From a virus, in the IMG/VR virus record IMGVR_UViG_3300042866_001722, positions 1 through 37,103 of that record: a DNA stretch of 37,103 nucleotides; one strand, written 5' to 3'. The stretch's first letter is position 1. Each line of letters opens with the position of its first letter. A program made the position numbers and the translations under genes. Shown here piece by piece: positions 1 to 7,215 of the stretch. The notes under the pieces are model-generated. The model was not told the origin of the DNA. It saw nothing but the letters and a program-made list of their open reading frames with translations, and did no database searches.

Positions 1-127
1 TCGACCAAAAAATAATTTATTTTTTTCCTTGAGCCGTCTGACGGCTGGTGGTAGAAACACCACCCAGATGCAAGGAGTGACCCGCAAAACCATCTCGTTT
101 CCCTCGCAGCTTGCGAAGGAGATTGCG
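1..127. repeat. Terminal direct repeat, left copy
   Basis: These bases are identical to 36977-37103. The repeat holds the last codons and TAA of the RHH gene that starts at 36773, an operator palindrome, and the start of the RHH gene at 68. Since it carries ordinary gene parts that read through from the right end, it is best seen as the overlap of a circular sequence and not as a biological terminal repeat. Confidence 0.93.
32..46. promoter_or_regulatory. Operator-like palindrome, copy 1
   Basis: AGCCGTC-T-GACGGCT is a perfect 7+1+7 palindrome, 22 bases before the ATG of the RHH gene at 68 and just after a T-rich tract. An almost identical palindrome lies at 203-217. RHH repressors typically bind short palindromes near their own promoter, so autoregulation is inferred. 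A second small dyad (GGTGGT/ACCACC) lies at 47-64. Confidence 0.6.
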
Positions 128-241
128 ACTTTAGCCGCAGACGAGCACCGCGATTTTAGCAAGCAAGTCGTTGCGATTTGTGAGGCTCTTTTTTTTGACC
201 CAAGCCGTCAGACGGCTCGCAGCAAGAAGGACAAAAAATGA
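68..241 (+). CDS. Ribbon-helix-helix DNA-binding protein (57 aa)
   Basis: This small basic protein has an Arc/MetJ-like pattern: a short strand (RKTISFP, about residues 6-12), a helix (LAKEIATLA) and a second helix (DFSKQVVAICEAL). It is paralogous to the product of 36773-36991: both read RKTI-FP, then LA-EI, then DF. ATG 68 is chosen; an upstream TTG at 29 lies inside the operator, and GTG 77 is an alternative. The stop overlaps the ATG of the next gene (ATGA), so it is coupled to the AlpA-like gene. Predicted role: transcriptional regulator in the lysogeny-control region, probably acting at the palindromes at 32-46 and 203-217. Its DNA target is inference. Confidence 0.75.
   Translation: MQGVTRKTISFPSQLAKEIATLAADEHRDFSKQVVAICEALFFDPSRQTARSKKDKK
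203..217. promoter_or_regulatory. Operator-like palindrome, copy 2
   Basis: AGCCGTC-A-GACGGCT differs from the 32-46 palindrome only at the centre base and also follows a T-run. It lies inside the 3' coding part of the RHH gene, 21 bases before the AlpA-like gene, so it may separately control that gene or allow looping between two operators. Confidence 0.55.
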
Positions 242-441
242 GCACGACCGACTTCATTATCCGCCCGGAGGAGGCCGCAGCCATGACGGGATACAGCGTC
301 TACATGATCCGCCGCTTTTGCCATCGCGGCGAGTTTTCGGCGTGTATGCCACGCGGCAAGCGCGGCGGGTGGGAAATTCTCAAACCAAGTTTCGAAGCGT
401 GGTGGCAAAGCAAACGCGCTTCATCAGCAAACAGAAAATAA
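238..441 (+). CDS. AlpA/excisionase-type helix-turn-helix protein (67 aa)
   Basis: The layout matches MerR-like winged-helix 'excisionase family' domains: EEAAAMTGYSVYMIRRF forms the helix-turn-helix (residues about 11-27), followed by the basic GEFSACMPRGKRGGW wing and a tail (SFEAWW). Such proteins bind att DNA as recombination directionality factors, or activate transcription as AlpA does. On the circular map the gene lies about 2 kb after the integrase, which supports an excisionase role, but a regulator is equally possible. It overlaps the preceding RHH gene by four bases (ATGA). Confidence 0.72.
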   Translation: MSTTDFIIRPEEAAAMTGYSVYMIRRFCHRGEFSACMPRGKRGGWEILKPSFEAWWQSKRASSANRK

Positions 442-447
442 ACACAC

Positions 448-651
448 ATGGACTACACAACGGTAATACTCGGAACCACGGCCCTCGCCGCCCTCGTCGG
501 CCTCGCGTGGATGGGTGGCTACGAACTCGGACAAGCAAGCGCCAAGCCGCGCCGGGCCACGGTGGCCGAACTAATCAACGAACTCCCACCTCGCCGCCCG
601 AAGTCGGCGAAGAACAAGCGCAAGGCAGCACGGAAGGCGGTGCGCGCATGA
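448..651 (+). CDS. Small single-pass membrane protein (67 aa)
   Basis: The N-terminus is a hydrophobic helix (TVILGTTALAALVGLAWMGGYELG, residues about 4-27), followed by a strongly basic cytoplasmic-type tail rich in Arg/Lys (PKSAKNKRKAARKAVRA). I do not recognise a family. It begins six bases after the AlpA-like gene, and its stop overlaps the next ATG. The basic tail after one membrane helix could contact nucleic acid or membrane lipid; the function is unknown. Confidence 0.62.
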   Translation: MDYTTVILGTTALAALVGLAWMGGYELGQASAKPRRATVAELINELPPRRPKSAKNKRKAARKAVRA

Positions 652-812
652 GCATCCGCCCCACCGTCATCGACAACAACGGAAGCGCCCCGTGCATCCC
701 GCAGCTTGCGCTTCTCGGCGCGATGCGCGCTGCCGCCGAAGGCCGCGAGCCAACGCTGCGCGTTCGCATCAGCAAGGCTCTCGCTGAACTCCGCAAGAAG
801 CTCGCCAAATGA
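648..812 (+). CDS. Small protein of unknown function (54 aa)
   Basis: ATG 648 overlaps the preceding gene by four bases. The product ends in a basic amphipathic helix (LRVRISKALAELRKKLAK). No family is recognised. The start rests on the ATGA overlaps at both ends, the pattern that runs through this early block. Confidence 0.55.
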   Translation: MSIRPTVIDNNGSAPCIPQLALLGAMRAAAEGREPTLRVRISKALAELRKKLAK

Positions 813-916
813 CTCCGACGCCCCCCGACAGCGCTATTGGAGCAATGGCGGTTCTGACCGCAATCGCCGTGCTGCTGGTTCTGGTCGCTGATTGGCTTGC
901 CAGCCTCATCCGATGA
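809..916 (+). CDS. Tiny membrane protein (35 aa)
   Basis: A 36-codon frame between ATG 809 and TGA 914-916 encodes one strong transmembrane helix (about residues 13-33, MAVLTAIAVLLVLVADWLAS) after a short proline-rich start. It overlaps both neighbours by four bases, which is the main reason to accept such a short ORF. Function unknown. Confidence 0.55.
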   Translation: MTPTPPDSAIGAMAVLTAIAVLLVLVADWLASLIR

Positions 917-1254
917 ACGAAGAAGGCATCACAAAAGGTTTTGTCGAGTGTGCGTGGGCCATCCTCGAGCAGGCCGGCGAGGATCTTGCCACGCTTTGCC
1001 GGTGGGGGATCATCACGCCAACGGGCCGCTGTATGCCGTGGCCGCGCTGTATGCGCCGCAACCCGGATGGATCGCTACAGCATCAGTTTTATCCCGTTTC
1101 AACGATGGAGGGGCCGAGCGATCACGCTTTGCTCAAGGAGTTCTACAACAACTCGGAGCAGGGCCAGGTGTGGGCGGATCTTGTCGGCTACAAAATGCCG
1201 ATGCGTGACGTGTGGAGGCAGACTTTGAAGCACAACTGCGGGAGGCAGCCGTGA
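913..1254 (+). CDS. Hypothetical protein with clustered cysteines (113 aa)
   Basis: ATG 913 overlaps the previous stop. The protein has spaced Cys residues in its first half (VECAWAI, LCRWG, GRCMPW, RCMRRN) that could bind metal, and a charged second half. I do not recognise a family. It is coupled to the coiled-coil gene downstream through a GTGA overlap. Confidence 0.6.
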   Translation: MNEEGITKGFVECAWAILEQAGEDLATLCRWGIITPTGRCMPWPRCMRRNPDGSLQHQFYPVSTMEGPSDHALLKEFYNNSEQGQVWADLVGYKMPMRDVWRQTLKHNCGRQP

Positions 1255-1511
1255 GCTACGAAATGGAGATGGAGGATTTTGCCAGGGCAAAAGATGCCGA
1301 GATCACGGCACTGCGCGAGGAGTTGCAGCTTGCCCGCTACAACGTGGAGCGCCTCGAGGCCGAAGTGTCGGATCTTTACCGCGCTGCCCAGGCGGCGACC
1401 CGCGACAACGTCGAACTGCGGAAGCGGCTTCAAGCCTGGGCCGACGAAGCGGATGCCGAGATCCAACTGGCGAAACTGCGGCGGGCCGAAGCGGAGGCTT
1501 GCGAGCTATGA
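1251..1511 (+). CDS. Coiled-coil protein (86 aa)
   Basis: Starts at GTG 1251 inside the previous stop (GTGA). Almost the whole length is a heptad-rich helix (ITALREELQLARYNVERLEA, then further heptads), strongly acidic and Ala-rich, so a rod-like coiled coil is expected. The next gene also encodes a coiled coil; the two may interact. No specific function is recognised. Confidence 0.6.
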   Translation: MSYEMEMEDFARAKDAEITALREELQLARYNVERLEAEVSDLYRAAQAATRDNVELRKRLQAWADEADAEIQLAKLRRAEAEACEL

Positions 1512-2026
1512 ATTTGTGCAACGCACAAGCGGCGTCTTGTAGGGAAGACAACAACAGCGGGGGCGGTGGCACCTTGCGCGGTGCGTTTGATGCCGCCCCC
1601 GCTAATTCCCTGACCGTGGGCGCCGTCGGCTTTGGCCCGGCATGGAGCGACGAGCCGAGCCTGCGCGAGCTTTACGATACGGCCTGCGCGTCGATTGTCC
1701 GCGCCGAGTGCGAGGCCGACGAATTGCGGGCCGAGGTGGCGATGCTGAAGCAGGCCATGCTGCTGCTCGCGCAGGAGCGGGACGATGCCAGGTCGCGTGT
1801 GAAGGTTTTGTCGAAGTGTTGGAGGGAAGCGGAAGAGGAGCGCGACGAGGCGCGGGTTCAATATCGATCGACTCATGCGCTGGCCGAATCGCTGGTCAAA
1901 ACCATTGGCGAACTTAAGTCCGAGCGTGTCGAAATGAAGGCGACGATCAACACCTACCGCGACGAGGCTTGCCGCGAATCGTGCCGCGACAAGGCGGCGG
2001 CGGATGGAGGGTGGGCGAATATATGA
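1508..2026 (+). CDS. Coiled-coil protein (172 aa)
   Basis: ATG 1508 overlaps the previous stop. The first 50 residues are Gly/Ala/Ser-rich and look unstructured; from about residue 50 (SLRELYDTACASIVRAECEA) to the end the sequence is a charged heptad helix. It resembles the many phage early-region coiled-coil proteins with no assigned role. It is translationally coupled to the downstream nuclease-like gene (ATGA). Confidence 0.6.
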   Translation: MNLCNAQAASCREDNNSGGGGTLRGAFDAAPANSLTVGAVGFGPAWSDEPSLRELYDTACASIVRAECEADELRAEVAMLKQAMLLLAQERDDARSRVKVLSKCWREAEEERDEARVQYRSTHALAESLVKTIGELKSERVEMKATINTYRDEACRESCRDKAAADGGWANI

Positions 2027-2403
2027 GCCGCGCACAAAGAGAGAAGGGCAAGAGGGGCGAGCGTCTTTGGCGTGATGTGCTGCGGATGTTCGGCTTCGAG
2101 GCCGAGCGTGCTGGCTACAAGCAGGCGCACCTGGGCAGCGGTGGCGCGGATGTGGAGGACAACTCGGGGCTGTGGTGGGAGGTCAAGTTTGTCGAGGCGC
2201 TCAACGTGCGTCGGGCCTACGAGCAGGCGGCCGCGGCTTGTCCGATCGGCGTGCCGCCGGCCGTGGCGCACAAGACCTCGAGCAAGCCTTGGCTGGTGAC
2301 GATGGCCGGTGAGGATTTTTTGGCACTTTTGCGGAAGCTACGCGAAGCCGAGCGGCTCGCGGCAACCGAAAACAGCGGGACGCCTGGTGCGCCGGATCGC
2401 TGA
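2023..2403 (+). CDS. PD-(D/E)XK nuclease, Holliday-junction-resolvase-like (126 aa)
   Basis: The order of motifs fits the Hjc/VRR-type nuclease fold: an N-terminal basic helix with a Glu (KGKRGERLWRDVL), then GGADVEDNSGLWWEVKF, in which Asp of GADV and E-x-K of WEVKF would be the catalytic D...ExK. Size fits a small resolvase or junction endonuclease acting on recombination or replication intermediates. ATG 2023 overlaps the previous stop; a longer frame upstream is a shadow. Neighbours are a ssDNA-binding candidate and an exonuclease, which supports a recombination role. Archaeal-type resolvase versus another PD-(D/E)XK nuclease cannot be separated by eye. Confidence 0.65.
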   Translation: MSRAQREKGKRGERLWRDVLRMFGFEAERAGYKQAHLGSGGADVEDNSGLWWEVKFVEALNVRRAYEQAAAACPIGVPPAVAHKTSSKPWLVTMAGEDFLALLRKLREAERLAATENSGTPGAPDR

Positions 2404-2437
2404 ACAACTAAGCACCATAAGGAGAAGAAGAACACAC

Positions 2438-2968
2438 ATGGCTAAGATACCACAATCAACGGGCAGCGGCCTCGGCGCGCTGGGGGAACCGCCACCGGCA
2501 GGAACATACCTCGCGGTGTGCGTGGACGTGATCGACAGCTACGGCGTCGACCGCCCGAAATACCAGAGCGAGGAGATGGAGAAGGTGGACGTGACGCGCT
2601 TTGTCTTCGGCGTGAAGACGAAGAGCGGCGCCCTACACAAGCTCGCCACGCGGGAAATGAAGATCACCGGCGGGCCGAAGGCCAACCTGACCAAGTTTCT
2701 CAAAGCCTGGACGGGCGAGAATCCCAAGCCCGGCATGGACACTGAGGAGCTGAAGTGCAAGGGCGCGCAGATCACGGTGACGGCCGAAGAGAGCAGGAAC
2801 GGCAAGACCTACAACAACATCACCGGCATCGCGCCGGTCATGGATGGCCTCGAGGACAAGGTGCCGAAGGCGGAAGCGTTTGCTTCGGTCGGCGGATCGC
2901 CGGCCAAGTCGGATGATTCGGACTTGGAATTTCTCGGGCCGGTCAAAGACAGCAACGATCCGTTCTGA
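2438..2968 (+). CDS. Phage single-stranded-DNA-binding protein candidate (176 aa)
   Basis: A Shine-Dalgarno-like AAGGAG at 2419-2424 precedes ATG 2438. After a flexible Gly/Pro start, the body reads as beta strands (YLAVCVDVIDSYG, TRFVFGVKTKSGAL, AQITVTAEESRNGKTYNNI), as in OB-fold ssDNA-binding proteins of phages. The C-terminus is a disordered acidic tail ending DSNDPF, close to the DDDIPF tip with which bacterial SSB recruits partner proteins. The same SNDPF ending is found on the ATPase at 7212-8441. Context (nucleases, primase, ATPase) agrees with a role in replication and recombination. The OB-fold is judged from pattern only. Confidence 0.62.
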   Translation: MAKIPQSTGSGLGALGEPPPAGTYLAVCVDVIDSYGVDRPKYQSEEMEKVDVTRFVFGVKTKSGALHKLATREMKITGGPKANLTKFLKAWTGENPKPGMDTEELKCKGAQITVTAEESRNGKTYNNITGIAPVMDGLEDKVPKAEAFASVGGSPAKSDDSDLEFLGPVKDSNDPF

Positions 2969-2978
2969 GGAAATACCG

Positions 2979-3764
2979 ATGAACTCAACACTCGAAACGA
3001 TCACGCCAGAAATTGCCGAGCAACTTCTGCTGAAGAACACTCGCAATCGTCAGGTCATCCGCAATCACGTCATCGGATTAGCGGAAGAAATGAAGGCCGG
3101 AAGATGGAAGGTCAACGGAGACACGATTTGCCTTAATGGAGACGTGCTCATCGACGGCCAGCACCGCCTTTTGGCTGTGGTTGAGTCCAAGGTCGCAATA
3201 ACAACATGGGTTGTTCGTGGCGTAGCATCTGACGTGTTCGACACGAAAGATGTTGGCCGTCGCCGAAGCGCAGCGGACACGCTTTCAGTTCATGGCGAGG
3301 TTAATTGCCGCAACTTGGCTGCGTGCTTGATTTTCATTGACCGGTATTTCACTGGTCGCCTTGAAAATCGCGGACACCGTTACAGTAATTCAGAGGTTGA
3401 AGAGTTGCTGAGAAAGTATCCCGAGGCGCGTTATGCAGCACAGCAGTGTGGTCGCAATGGACTATTGCCTCCAAGCGTGCATCGTGGGTTGATCTACTTG
3501 TTTTCACAGGTAGACCAAGAGCAGGCCGCCAAGTTCATGGAGGATACCATGAACGGCGTAAATCTAAGCAGCGATGACCCTGTGTATCGGTTGCGCGAGC
3601 GACTGGTTCAAAACTCGTTGAGCAAAGCAAAGCTAAGTGTTGCAGAAATTGCGGCACTTTGCATCAAGGCCTGGAACTTCCGCAGGTCCGGCAAAAGCTG
3701 TCGCACTCTTAAATGGTGCAGCAGCGGACCGACCAAAGAGACGTTTCCAATTATAGCCGACTAA
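2979..3764 (+). CDS. ParB-like / DGQHR-motif protein (261 aa)
   Basis: Residues about 20-95 carry a ParB/Srx-type N-terminal pattern: NRQVIRNHVIGLAEEMKAG, then the signature LIDGQHRLLAVVES. The DGQHR motif occurs in ParB-like nucleases/CTPases and in DndB/DGQHR-domain proteins; the C-terminal 150 residues are helical and unassigned. It may bind DNA or act as a nucleotide-dependent clamp, but this is inference. ATG 2979 lies ten bases after the previous stop. The gene is visibly richer in A/T and uses different codons from its neighbours, suggesting separate acquisition. Confidence 0.6.
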   Translation: MNSTLETITPEIAEQLLLKNTRNRQVIRNHVIGLAEEMKAGRWKVNGDTICLNGDVLIDGQHRLLAVVESKVAITTWVVRGVASDVFDTKDVGRRRSAADTLSVHGEVNCRNLAACLIFIDRYFTGRLENRGHRYSNSEVEELLRKYPEARYAAQQCGRNGLLPPSVHRGLIYLFSQVDQEQAAKFMEDTMNGVNLSSDDPVYRLRERLVQNSLSKAKLSVAEIAALCIKAWNFRRSGKSCRTLKWCSSGPTKETFPIIAD

Positions 3765-3844
3765 AAATCAGGGGCGGGGAGGCAACGCGGCCAACTTTCG
3801 ACGGGAAGCCGCAGCCCCTCCGCCCCGCAACCCTTGCGATTGCG

Positions 3845-4687
3845 ATGGCTATCCTAACGAAGCCCAGCCTGGGCTCAAGTCACTGGTATTCCTTGGACGG
3901 CAAGCCGTGCCACACGGTGCCGAACAAGGACGGAGATGGAACACGCGCCACGACCATTCGTGATGCGCGCAAGATGGGGCTCTTGCCGTCGGTCACGACG
4001 ATCATCGGCATCCTCGACAAACCGCAGCTCACGAAGTGGAAGATGCGCGAGGCTGCCAAGGCGGCGCTGAGTGTGCCACCACCGCAGGGAGAGGAACCGC
4101 TGGATCGGTTTGCCGATCGGGCCATCGAACACGCGATGAGCCAAGTGGGAGAAGCGGCCGACCTCGGCAGCCGGATTCACACGGCGATCGAGAATCTCAT
4201 GCGCGGCAGCGCGGAGGAAGCGCCGGCCGAGCTTATCCCCTACGTCAAACCCGTCATCACCTGGATGCGGGAGAAGGGTATCCGCGTGACGCACTCGGAG
4301 ATTGTCCTGGTCAATCCGATCCACGGCTTTGCCGGGCGGGTGGACAGTCTCTTCACCTGGGGGCCGGTGGATGCGCCGAATATGGGGATCTTGGATTTTA
4401 AGACCAAGAAGACGAAGCCCGACGAGAAGGTCGAAGCCTATGACGAGCACACGCTGCAACTCGCGGCCTACGCGGCGACGCATTACGGGGCCGAGTATCT
4501 CGACCGCGTGCTGGCGGCGAATCTCTTCATCTCGAGCACCGAACCCGGGCGCCTCGAGGTGGTGAAGCACGACAAGGCGCGGCTGGTGGAGGCTTACCAC
4601 GCTTTCTGCCAGATGTGCGCGGTGTGGCGCTTTCGCAAGGGGTATGATCCGAGGCCGGAGCAATACAGGGAGAGGAGGGCGGCGTGA
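3845..4687 (+). CDS. RecB/Cas4-like PD-(D/E)XK exonuclease (280 aa)
   Basis: The second half has the nuclease core: GSRIHTAIENL (His of the RecB-type motif), GFAGRVDSLF, ILDFKTKK (D-x-K) and QLAAYAATHYG (Q-x-x-x-Y motif). This order is typical of RecB-family and phage recombination exonucleases that resect dsDNA ends. ATG 3845 is preferred over an upstream start overlapping the previous gene. With the ssDNA-binding candidate and the resolvase-like gene upstream it would form a recombination module, although no clear annealase of the Redbeta/Erf type is visible. It ends with a GTGA overlap with the GIY-YIG gene. Confidence 0.75.
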   Translation: MAILTKPSLGSSHWYSLDGKPCHTVPNKDGDGTRATTIRDARKMGLLPSVTTIIGILDKPQLTKWKMREAAKAALSVPPPQGEEPLDRFADRAIEHAMSQVGEAADLGSRIHTAIENLMRGSAEEAPAELIPYVKPVITWMREKGIRVTHSEIVLVNPIHGFAGRVDSLFTWGPVDAPNMGILDFKTKKTKPDEKVEAYDEHTLQLAAYAATHYGAEYLDRVLAANLFISSTEPGRLEVVKHDKARLVEAYHAFCQMCAVWRFRKGYDPRPEQYRERRAA

Positions 4688-5532
4688 GTTATCACGAAAC
4701 TGCAATTCTGGCAAACATTGCCCTAGGAAATTGTTCAGAAGGACGCTCCGCACGACAACCGAGCGGAAACAGCGACTTTGATGAAGTTGTGGATAGATGG
4801 TTTGCCTATCAAGAAAAACAAAGGCGCGAGATGGCTGCCATTTGGGAATCTGTGCCCAAAGATTCTTTGGTCGATTTCCTGCGGATGTGCGCCAAGTCGG
4901 CGCTGCTGAAAATTGACGACACTTACCATAATGGCGCGGGGGGTCGGTCGCACTGGACTTCAATATCAAACAGATTTGCCGATATTGTTGAGAATAAACT
5001 TGAGTTGCTTCAAAGAGTCTGCGCGGCAACGCCACAAGATATTAAAAAGGTCATTGAGTTGCGTGATGAAATATCTCGACTTGACCAACTGCGCGCAGAA
5101 TGGAGGAAGCGTGTTGCCGACGAGCTAAAAGCGGCGAATAGAAAGAAAAAGAACGCGCTTTGTGAGTTTAGGAGGATTCGCCGCGAGTTGGTTCAGCTGT
5201 CAGCAAGGGTTAACCATTATGCTGGAGGCGAAATTCAAAAGTTTGGTTTTCCCCCTATCCCAGAGGAGACCATTCCATTTGATGGCGATGGAACAGGATT
5301 GCCAGCGGCATCTGGCGTATATTTTGCGTGGCGCAATGGCATTGTTGAGTATGTCGGAAGGTCGGTAAATCTTAACGCAAGGTGCAGATCGTCTCATCAT
5401 GCTCTCTGCTGCGGGGATGCGCTTTCTTATGTTCACATTACAAAAAGCGACCTTAATTTTGCTGAATATTTTTACATCGGCGTATTAAGGCCGGTCCGCA
5501 ATTTCGGCAACGGTTGGAAAGGGCAACTATGA
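4684..5532 (+). CDS. GIY-YIG domain protein with long helical N-terminus (282 aa)
   Basis: The last 80 residues carry a GIY-YIG nuclease pattern: SGVYFAWRNGIVEYVGRS (GVY...YVG), a following Arg (NLNARC), and a Glu in NFAEYFYIGVLRPVRNFG. Residues 1-190 are charged and helical, with a coiled-coil stretch (VADELKAANRKKKNALCEF). The single domain could nick or cut DNA as a homing-type or repair endonuclease; the target is unknown. It starts at GTG 4684, overlapping the exonuclease, and is A/T-richer than its flanks, as expected for a mobile homing-type insertion. Confidence 0.65.
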   Translation: MSYHETAILANIALGNCSEGRSARQPSGNSDFDEVVDRWFAYQEKQRREMAAIWESVPKDSLVDFLRMCAKSALLKIDDTYHNGAGGRSHWTSISNRFADIVENKLELLQRVCAATPQDIKKVIELRDEISRLDQLRAEWRKRVADELKAANRKKKNALCEFRRIRRELVQLSARVNHYAGGEIQKFGFPPIPEETIPFDGDGTGLPAASGVYFAWRNGIVEYVGRSVNLNARCRSSHHALCCGDALSYVHITKSDLNFAEYFYIGVLRPVRNFGNGWKGQL

Positions 5533-5726
5533 TTGCCTCCCAACCCACCATCGACAGCGCCATCCTGCGTCTCGCCAAAGAGCGCAACGAGGCGCGCAAT
5601 CTCGCCAAGCAGTTGTTCTGGGCCTTGCCGGCCGGCGGCGGGCACATGGACGAGCAGTCGGTCAATGCGGCTTACTACTCGTTCATCAAAGCGAGCCGGG
5701 AGTGGAAGGAGGGCGGCCATGAGTGA
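5529..5726 (+). CDS. Small helical protein (65 aa)
   Basis: ATG 5529 overlaps the stop of the GIY-YIG gene. The sequence is a charged helix (SAILRLAKERNEARNLAKQL) followed by a Gly-rich turn and another helix. No family is recognised. It overlaps the DUF551-like gene by eight bases. Confidence 0.5.
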   Translation: MIASQPTIDSAILRLAKERNEARNLAKQLFWALPAGGGHMDEQSVNAAYYSFIKASREWKEGGHE

Positions 5727-5928
5727 GTGGATACCGGCCGACAAGGAACTACCCAGCAACCCGCGCTGCGTGCTGGCGACGGACATGGAGTGCCATTTTA
5801 TTGCGATCAACGAGGATCGCATAGATGGCGCTTTGGGTCGTTACCAATGGAGCAACGCGCACACGGGTGACGAGATCGACAGCGTCATCACGCATTGGAT
5901 GGAACTGCCGGAGGTGCCCGTCGTATGA
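5719..5928 (+). CDS. DUF551-like protein (69 aa)
   Basis: The start SEWIPADKELPSNPRCVLAT and the end ITHWMELPEVPVV match the well-known W-I...LP and HWMPLPEPP bookends of the DUF551 family, small proteins frequent in phages of Gram-negative bacteria. Their function is not known. The length fits. ATG 5719 overlaps the preceding gene by eight bases; the next gene overlaps by four. Confidence 0.72.
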   Translation: MSEWIPADKELPSNPRCVLATDMECHFIAINEDRIDGALGRYQWSNAHTGDEIDSVITHWMELPEVPVV

Positions 5929-6128
5929 GCCTCTCGATCCGCCGAAACAAGAACCCGAACCATCACCTGTGGCTTAACAACGGCTCGTGGTGGCTGAACG
6001 TCACGGAACACCGCGAGGACTACACCAAGCAGCGCATCCGCCGGCCGCTCGGCACGAAGGACGTGAACCAGGCGCGGCTGTTGCGGGATGAGTTGTTGGC
6101 CAACTGGAATGCGAAGGAGGCGGCGTAA
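5925..6128 (+). CDS. Stand-alone integrase arm-binding-like domain (67 aa)
   Basis: The sequence (NNGSWWLNVTEHREDYTKQR, then RRPLGTKDVNQARLLRDELL) resembles the three-stranded-sheet plus helix N-terminal domain by which tyrosine recombinases bind arm sites: aromatic strand, R-x-x-LGT, then 'A...RDELL' helix. No catalytic domain follows, so it is a free DNA-binding module or a remnant. The genuine integrase is at 35236. ATGA overlaps on both sides place it in the early operon, not at the att site. The family call is by pattern only. Confidence 0.5.
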   Translation: MSLSIRRNKNPNHHLWLNNGSWWLNVTEHREDYTKQRIRRPLGTKDVNQARLLRDELLANWNAKEAA

Positions 6129-6322
6129 TGGAACAGACCGAAACCATAACCGGGGAACATTGCTGCGTTATGGGAGGCACATTTGTTGGCTTTCGTTGGC
6201 TTCGGGATAAAAGCCTGCCGGGTTATTTCCACGACGATCTGCAACAAGGGCGCGCTTGCTTAGAATGCGGCAAGGTGCATTGGAGCAATGTGCCGATTGT
6301 GGAGGAAGGGAGCGAGGAGTGA
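6128..6322 (+). CDS. Small Cys-containing protein (64 aa)
   Basis: ATG 6128 shares a base with the preceding TAA. Cysteines occur as CC near residue 12 and as CLECGK near residue 44, together with His residues, which could form a metal site. It ends in an acidic tail (VEEGSEE). The family is unknown. It is coupled to the primase by GTGA. Confidence 0.5.
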   Translation: MEQTETITGEHCCVMGGTFVGFRWLRDKSLPGYFHDDLQQGRACLECGKVHWSNVPIVEEGSEE

Positions 6323-7215
6323 CCGACAGCAAATTCCTAGCCTGGTGCCGCAACCCGAACAAGCGCAAGCGGCAGGCGTCCAGCTTGCACGGGCAGATTT
6401 ATGCCTGGGCCTGTATGCTGCGGGATGACGGCATCGGCCACGCCCGCGCCTATCACATCATCCGGCGGATGGTGGACGCGGTGCGGGAGGATAACGGCGG
6501 GCGGTTCACGCCTGACCGCGAGATCCTGTCGGCCATCCAATATGCGTATGAAGTGACGCCGAGCACGGGAACGGCCCGGGTGCGGCCGTGGCCGGTGCCG
6601 AATAAGACTTTGCAGGCAGAGTGCCGCCGGCTGTCCAAACGGCGGGAGTGGTCGCTGGAGAAGCTGCGGGAGGCGTCGGCGCTGGATGCTGCGGAGATGG
6701 AAAAGACCGCGCCTGAGTGGTTCCTTGGCTCATTGTTGGGCGGCAGCGAGGCGCTTGCCTGCGTGGGGCTTGGGGTGGCGAAGTTCGAGACGGCGGCGAT
6801 GTCGGCTTTTGCCGGGCAGTTGCGGATGTGGGAGTTCGTCGTGCCGAACGCGATGTCGGCCCTCGAGGGCAAGCGCAAGTCGGACGGCGAACTTTCCGCG
6901 CACACCCTGGACAACACGGGGCCGCGACAGAACATCGTGGTGGAGTTTGATGACGGTGCCACGCCTGACGAGCAGGCGGCTCGGCATATCTGGCTCTCGG
7001 AGTTCCGCGATCTGCGGATGGTGGTCTTCAGCGGCAGCAAGTCGCTGCATGGCTGGTATCGGGCGACCGATGAGGCCAGTGACCGGAAATTTATGGAGGA
7101 GGCCGTCCGCCTGGGCGGCGACCCGAAGACATGGCTCAAGTCGCAGTTCGTGCGGATGCCGAACGGGCAGCGGGAGAACGGGACAATTCAACGAGTGGAG
7201 TTTTTTGACGCATGA
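6319..7215 (+). CDS. Archaeo-eukaryotic-type primase (298 aa)
   Basis: Three AEP/prim-pol motifs are visible in the C-terminal half: VEFDD (residues 208-212, catalytic acidic pair), SGSKSLHGWY (238-247, the S-x-H nucleotide-binding motif) and RMPN...RVEFFD (279-297). The N-terminal 130 residues are helical and may be regulatory. It would synthesise RNA or DNA primers at phage forks. GTG 6319 (GTGA overlap) is used. The ATPase partner follows immediately with ATGA coupling, so primase and helicase functions, fused in many plasmid and phage proteins, are split here. No DNA polymerase gene is seen in the window. Confidence 0.75.
   Translation: MTDSKFLAWCRNPNKRKRQASSLHGQIYAWACMLRDDGIGHARAYHIIRRMVDAVREDNGGRFTPDREILSAIQYAYEVTPSTGTARVRPWPVPNKTLQAECRRLSKRREWSLEKLREASALDAAEMEKTAPEWFLGSLLGGSEALACVGLGVAKFETAAMSAFAGQLRMWEFVVPNAMSALEGKRKSDGELSAHTLDNTGPRQNIVVEFDDGATPDEQAARHIWLSEFRDLRMVVFSGSKSLHGWYRATDEASDRKFMEEAVRLGGDPKTWLKSQFVRMPNGQRENGTIQRVEFFDA

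Noticed and set aside
171-647. Upstream extension of the frame that ends at 812
   Set aside because: It crosses the AlpA-like and membrane genes in another frame and is Arg/His/Thr-rich; only the part from ATG 648 looks real.
3875-5035. Long minus-strand ORF of 386 codons
   Set aside because: It lies opposite the exonuclease and GIY-YIG genes, is rich in Arg/His/Pro in a way typical of antisense GC-rich frames, and has no motif.
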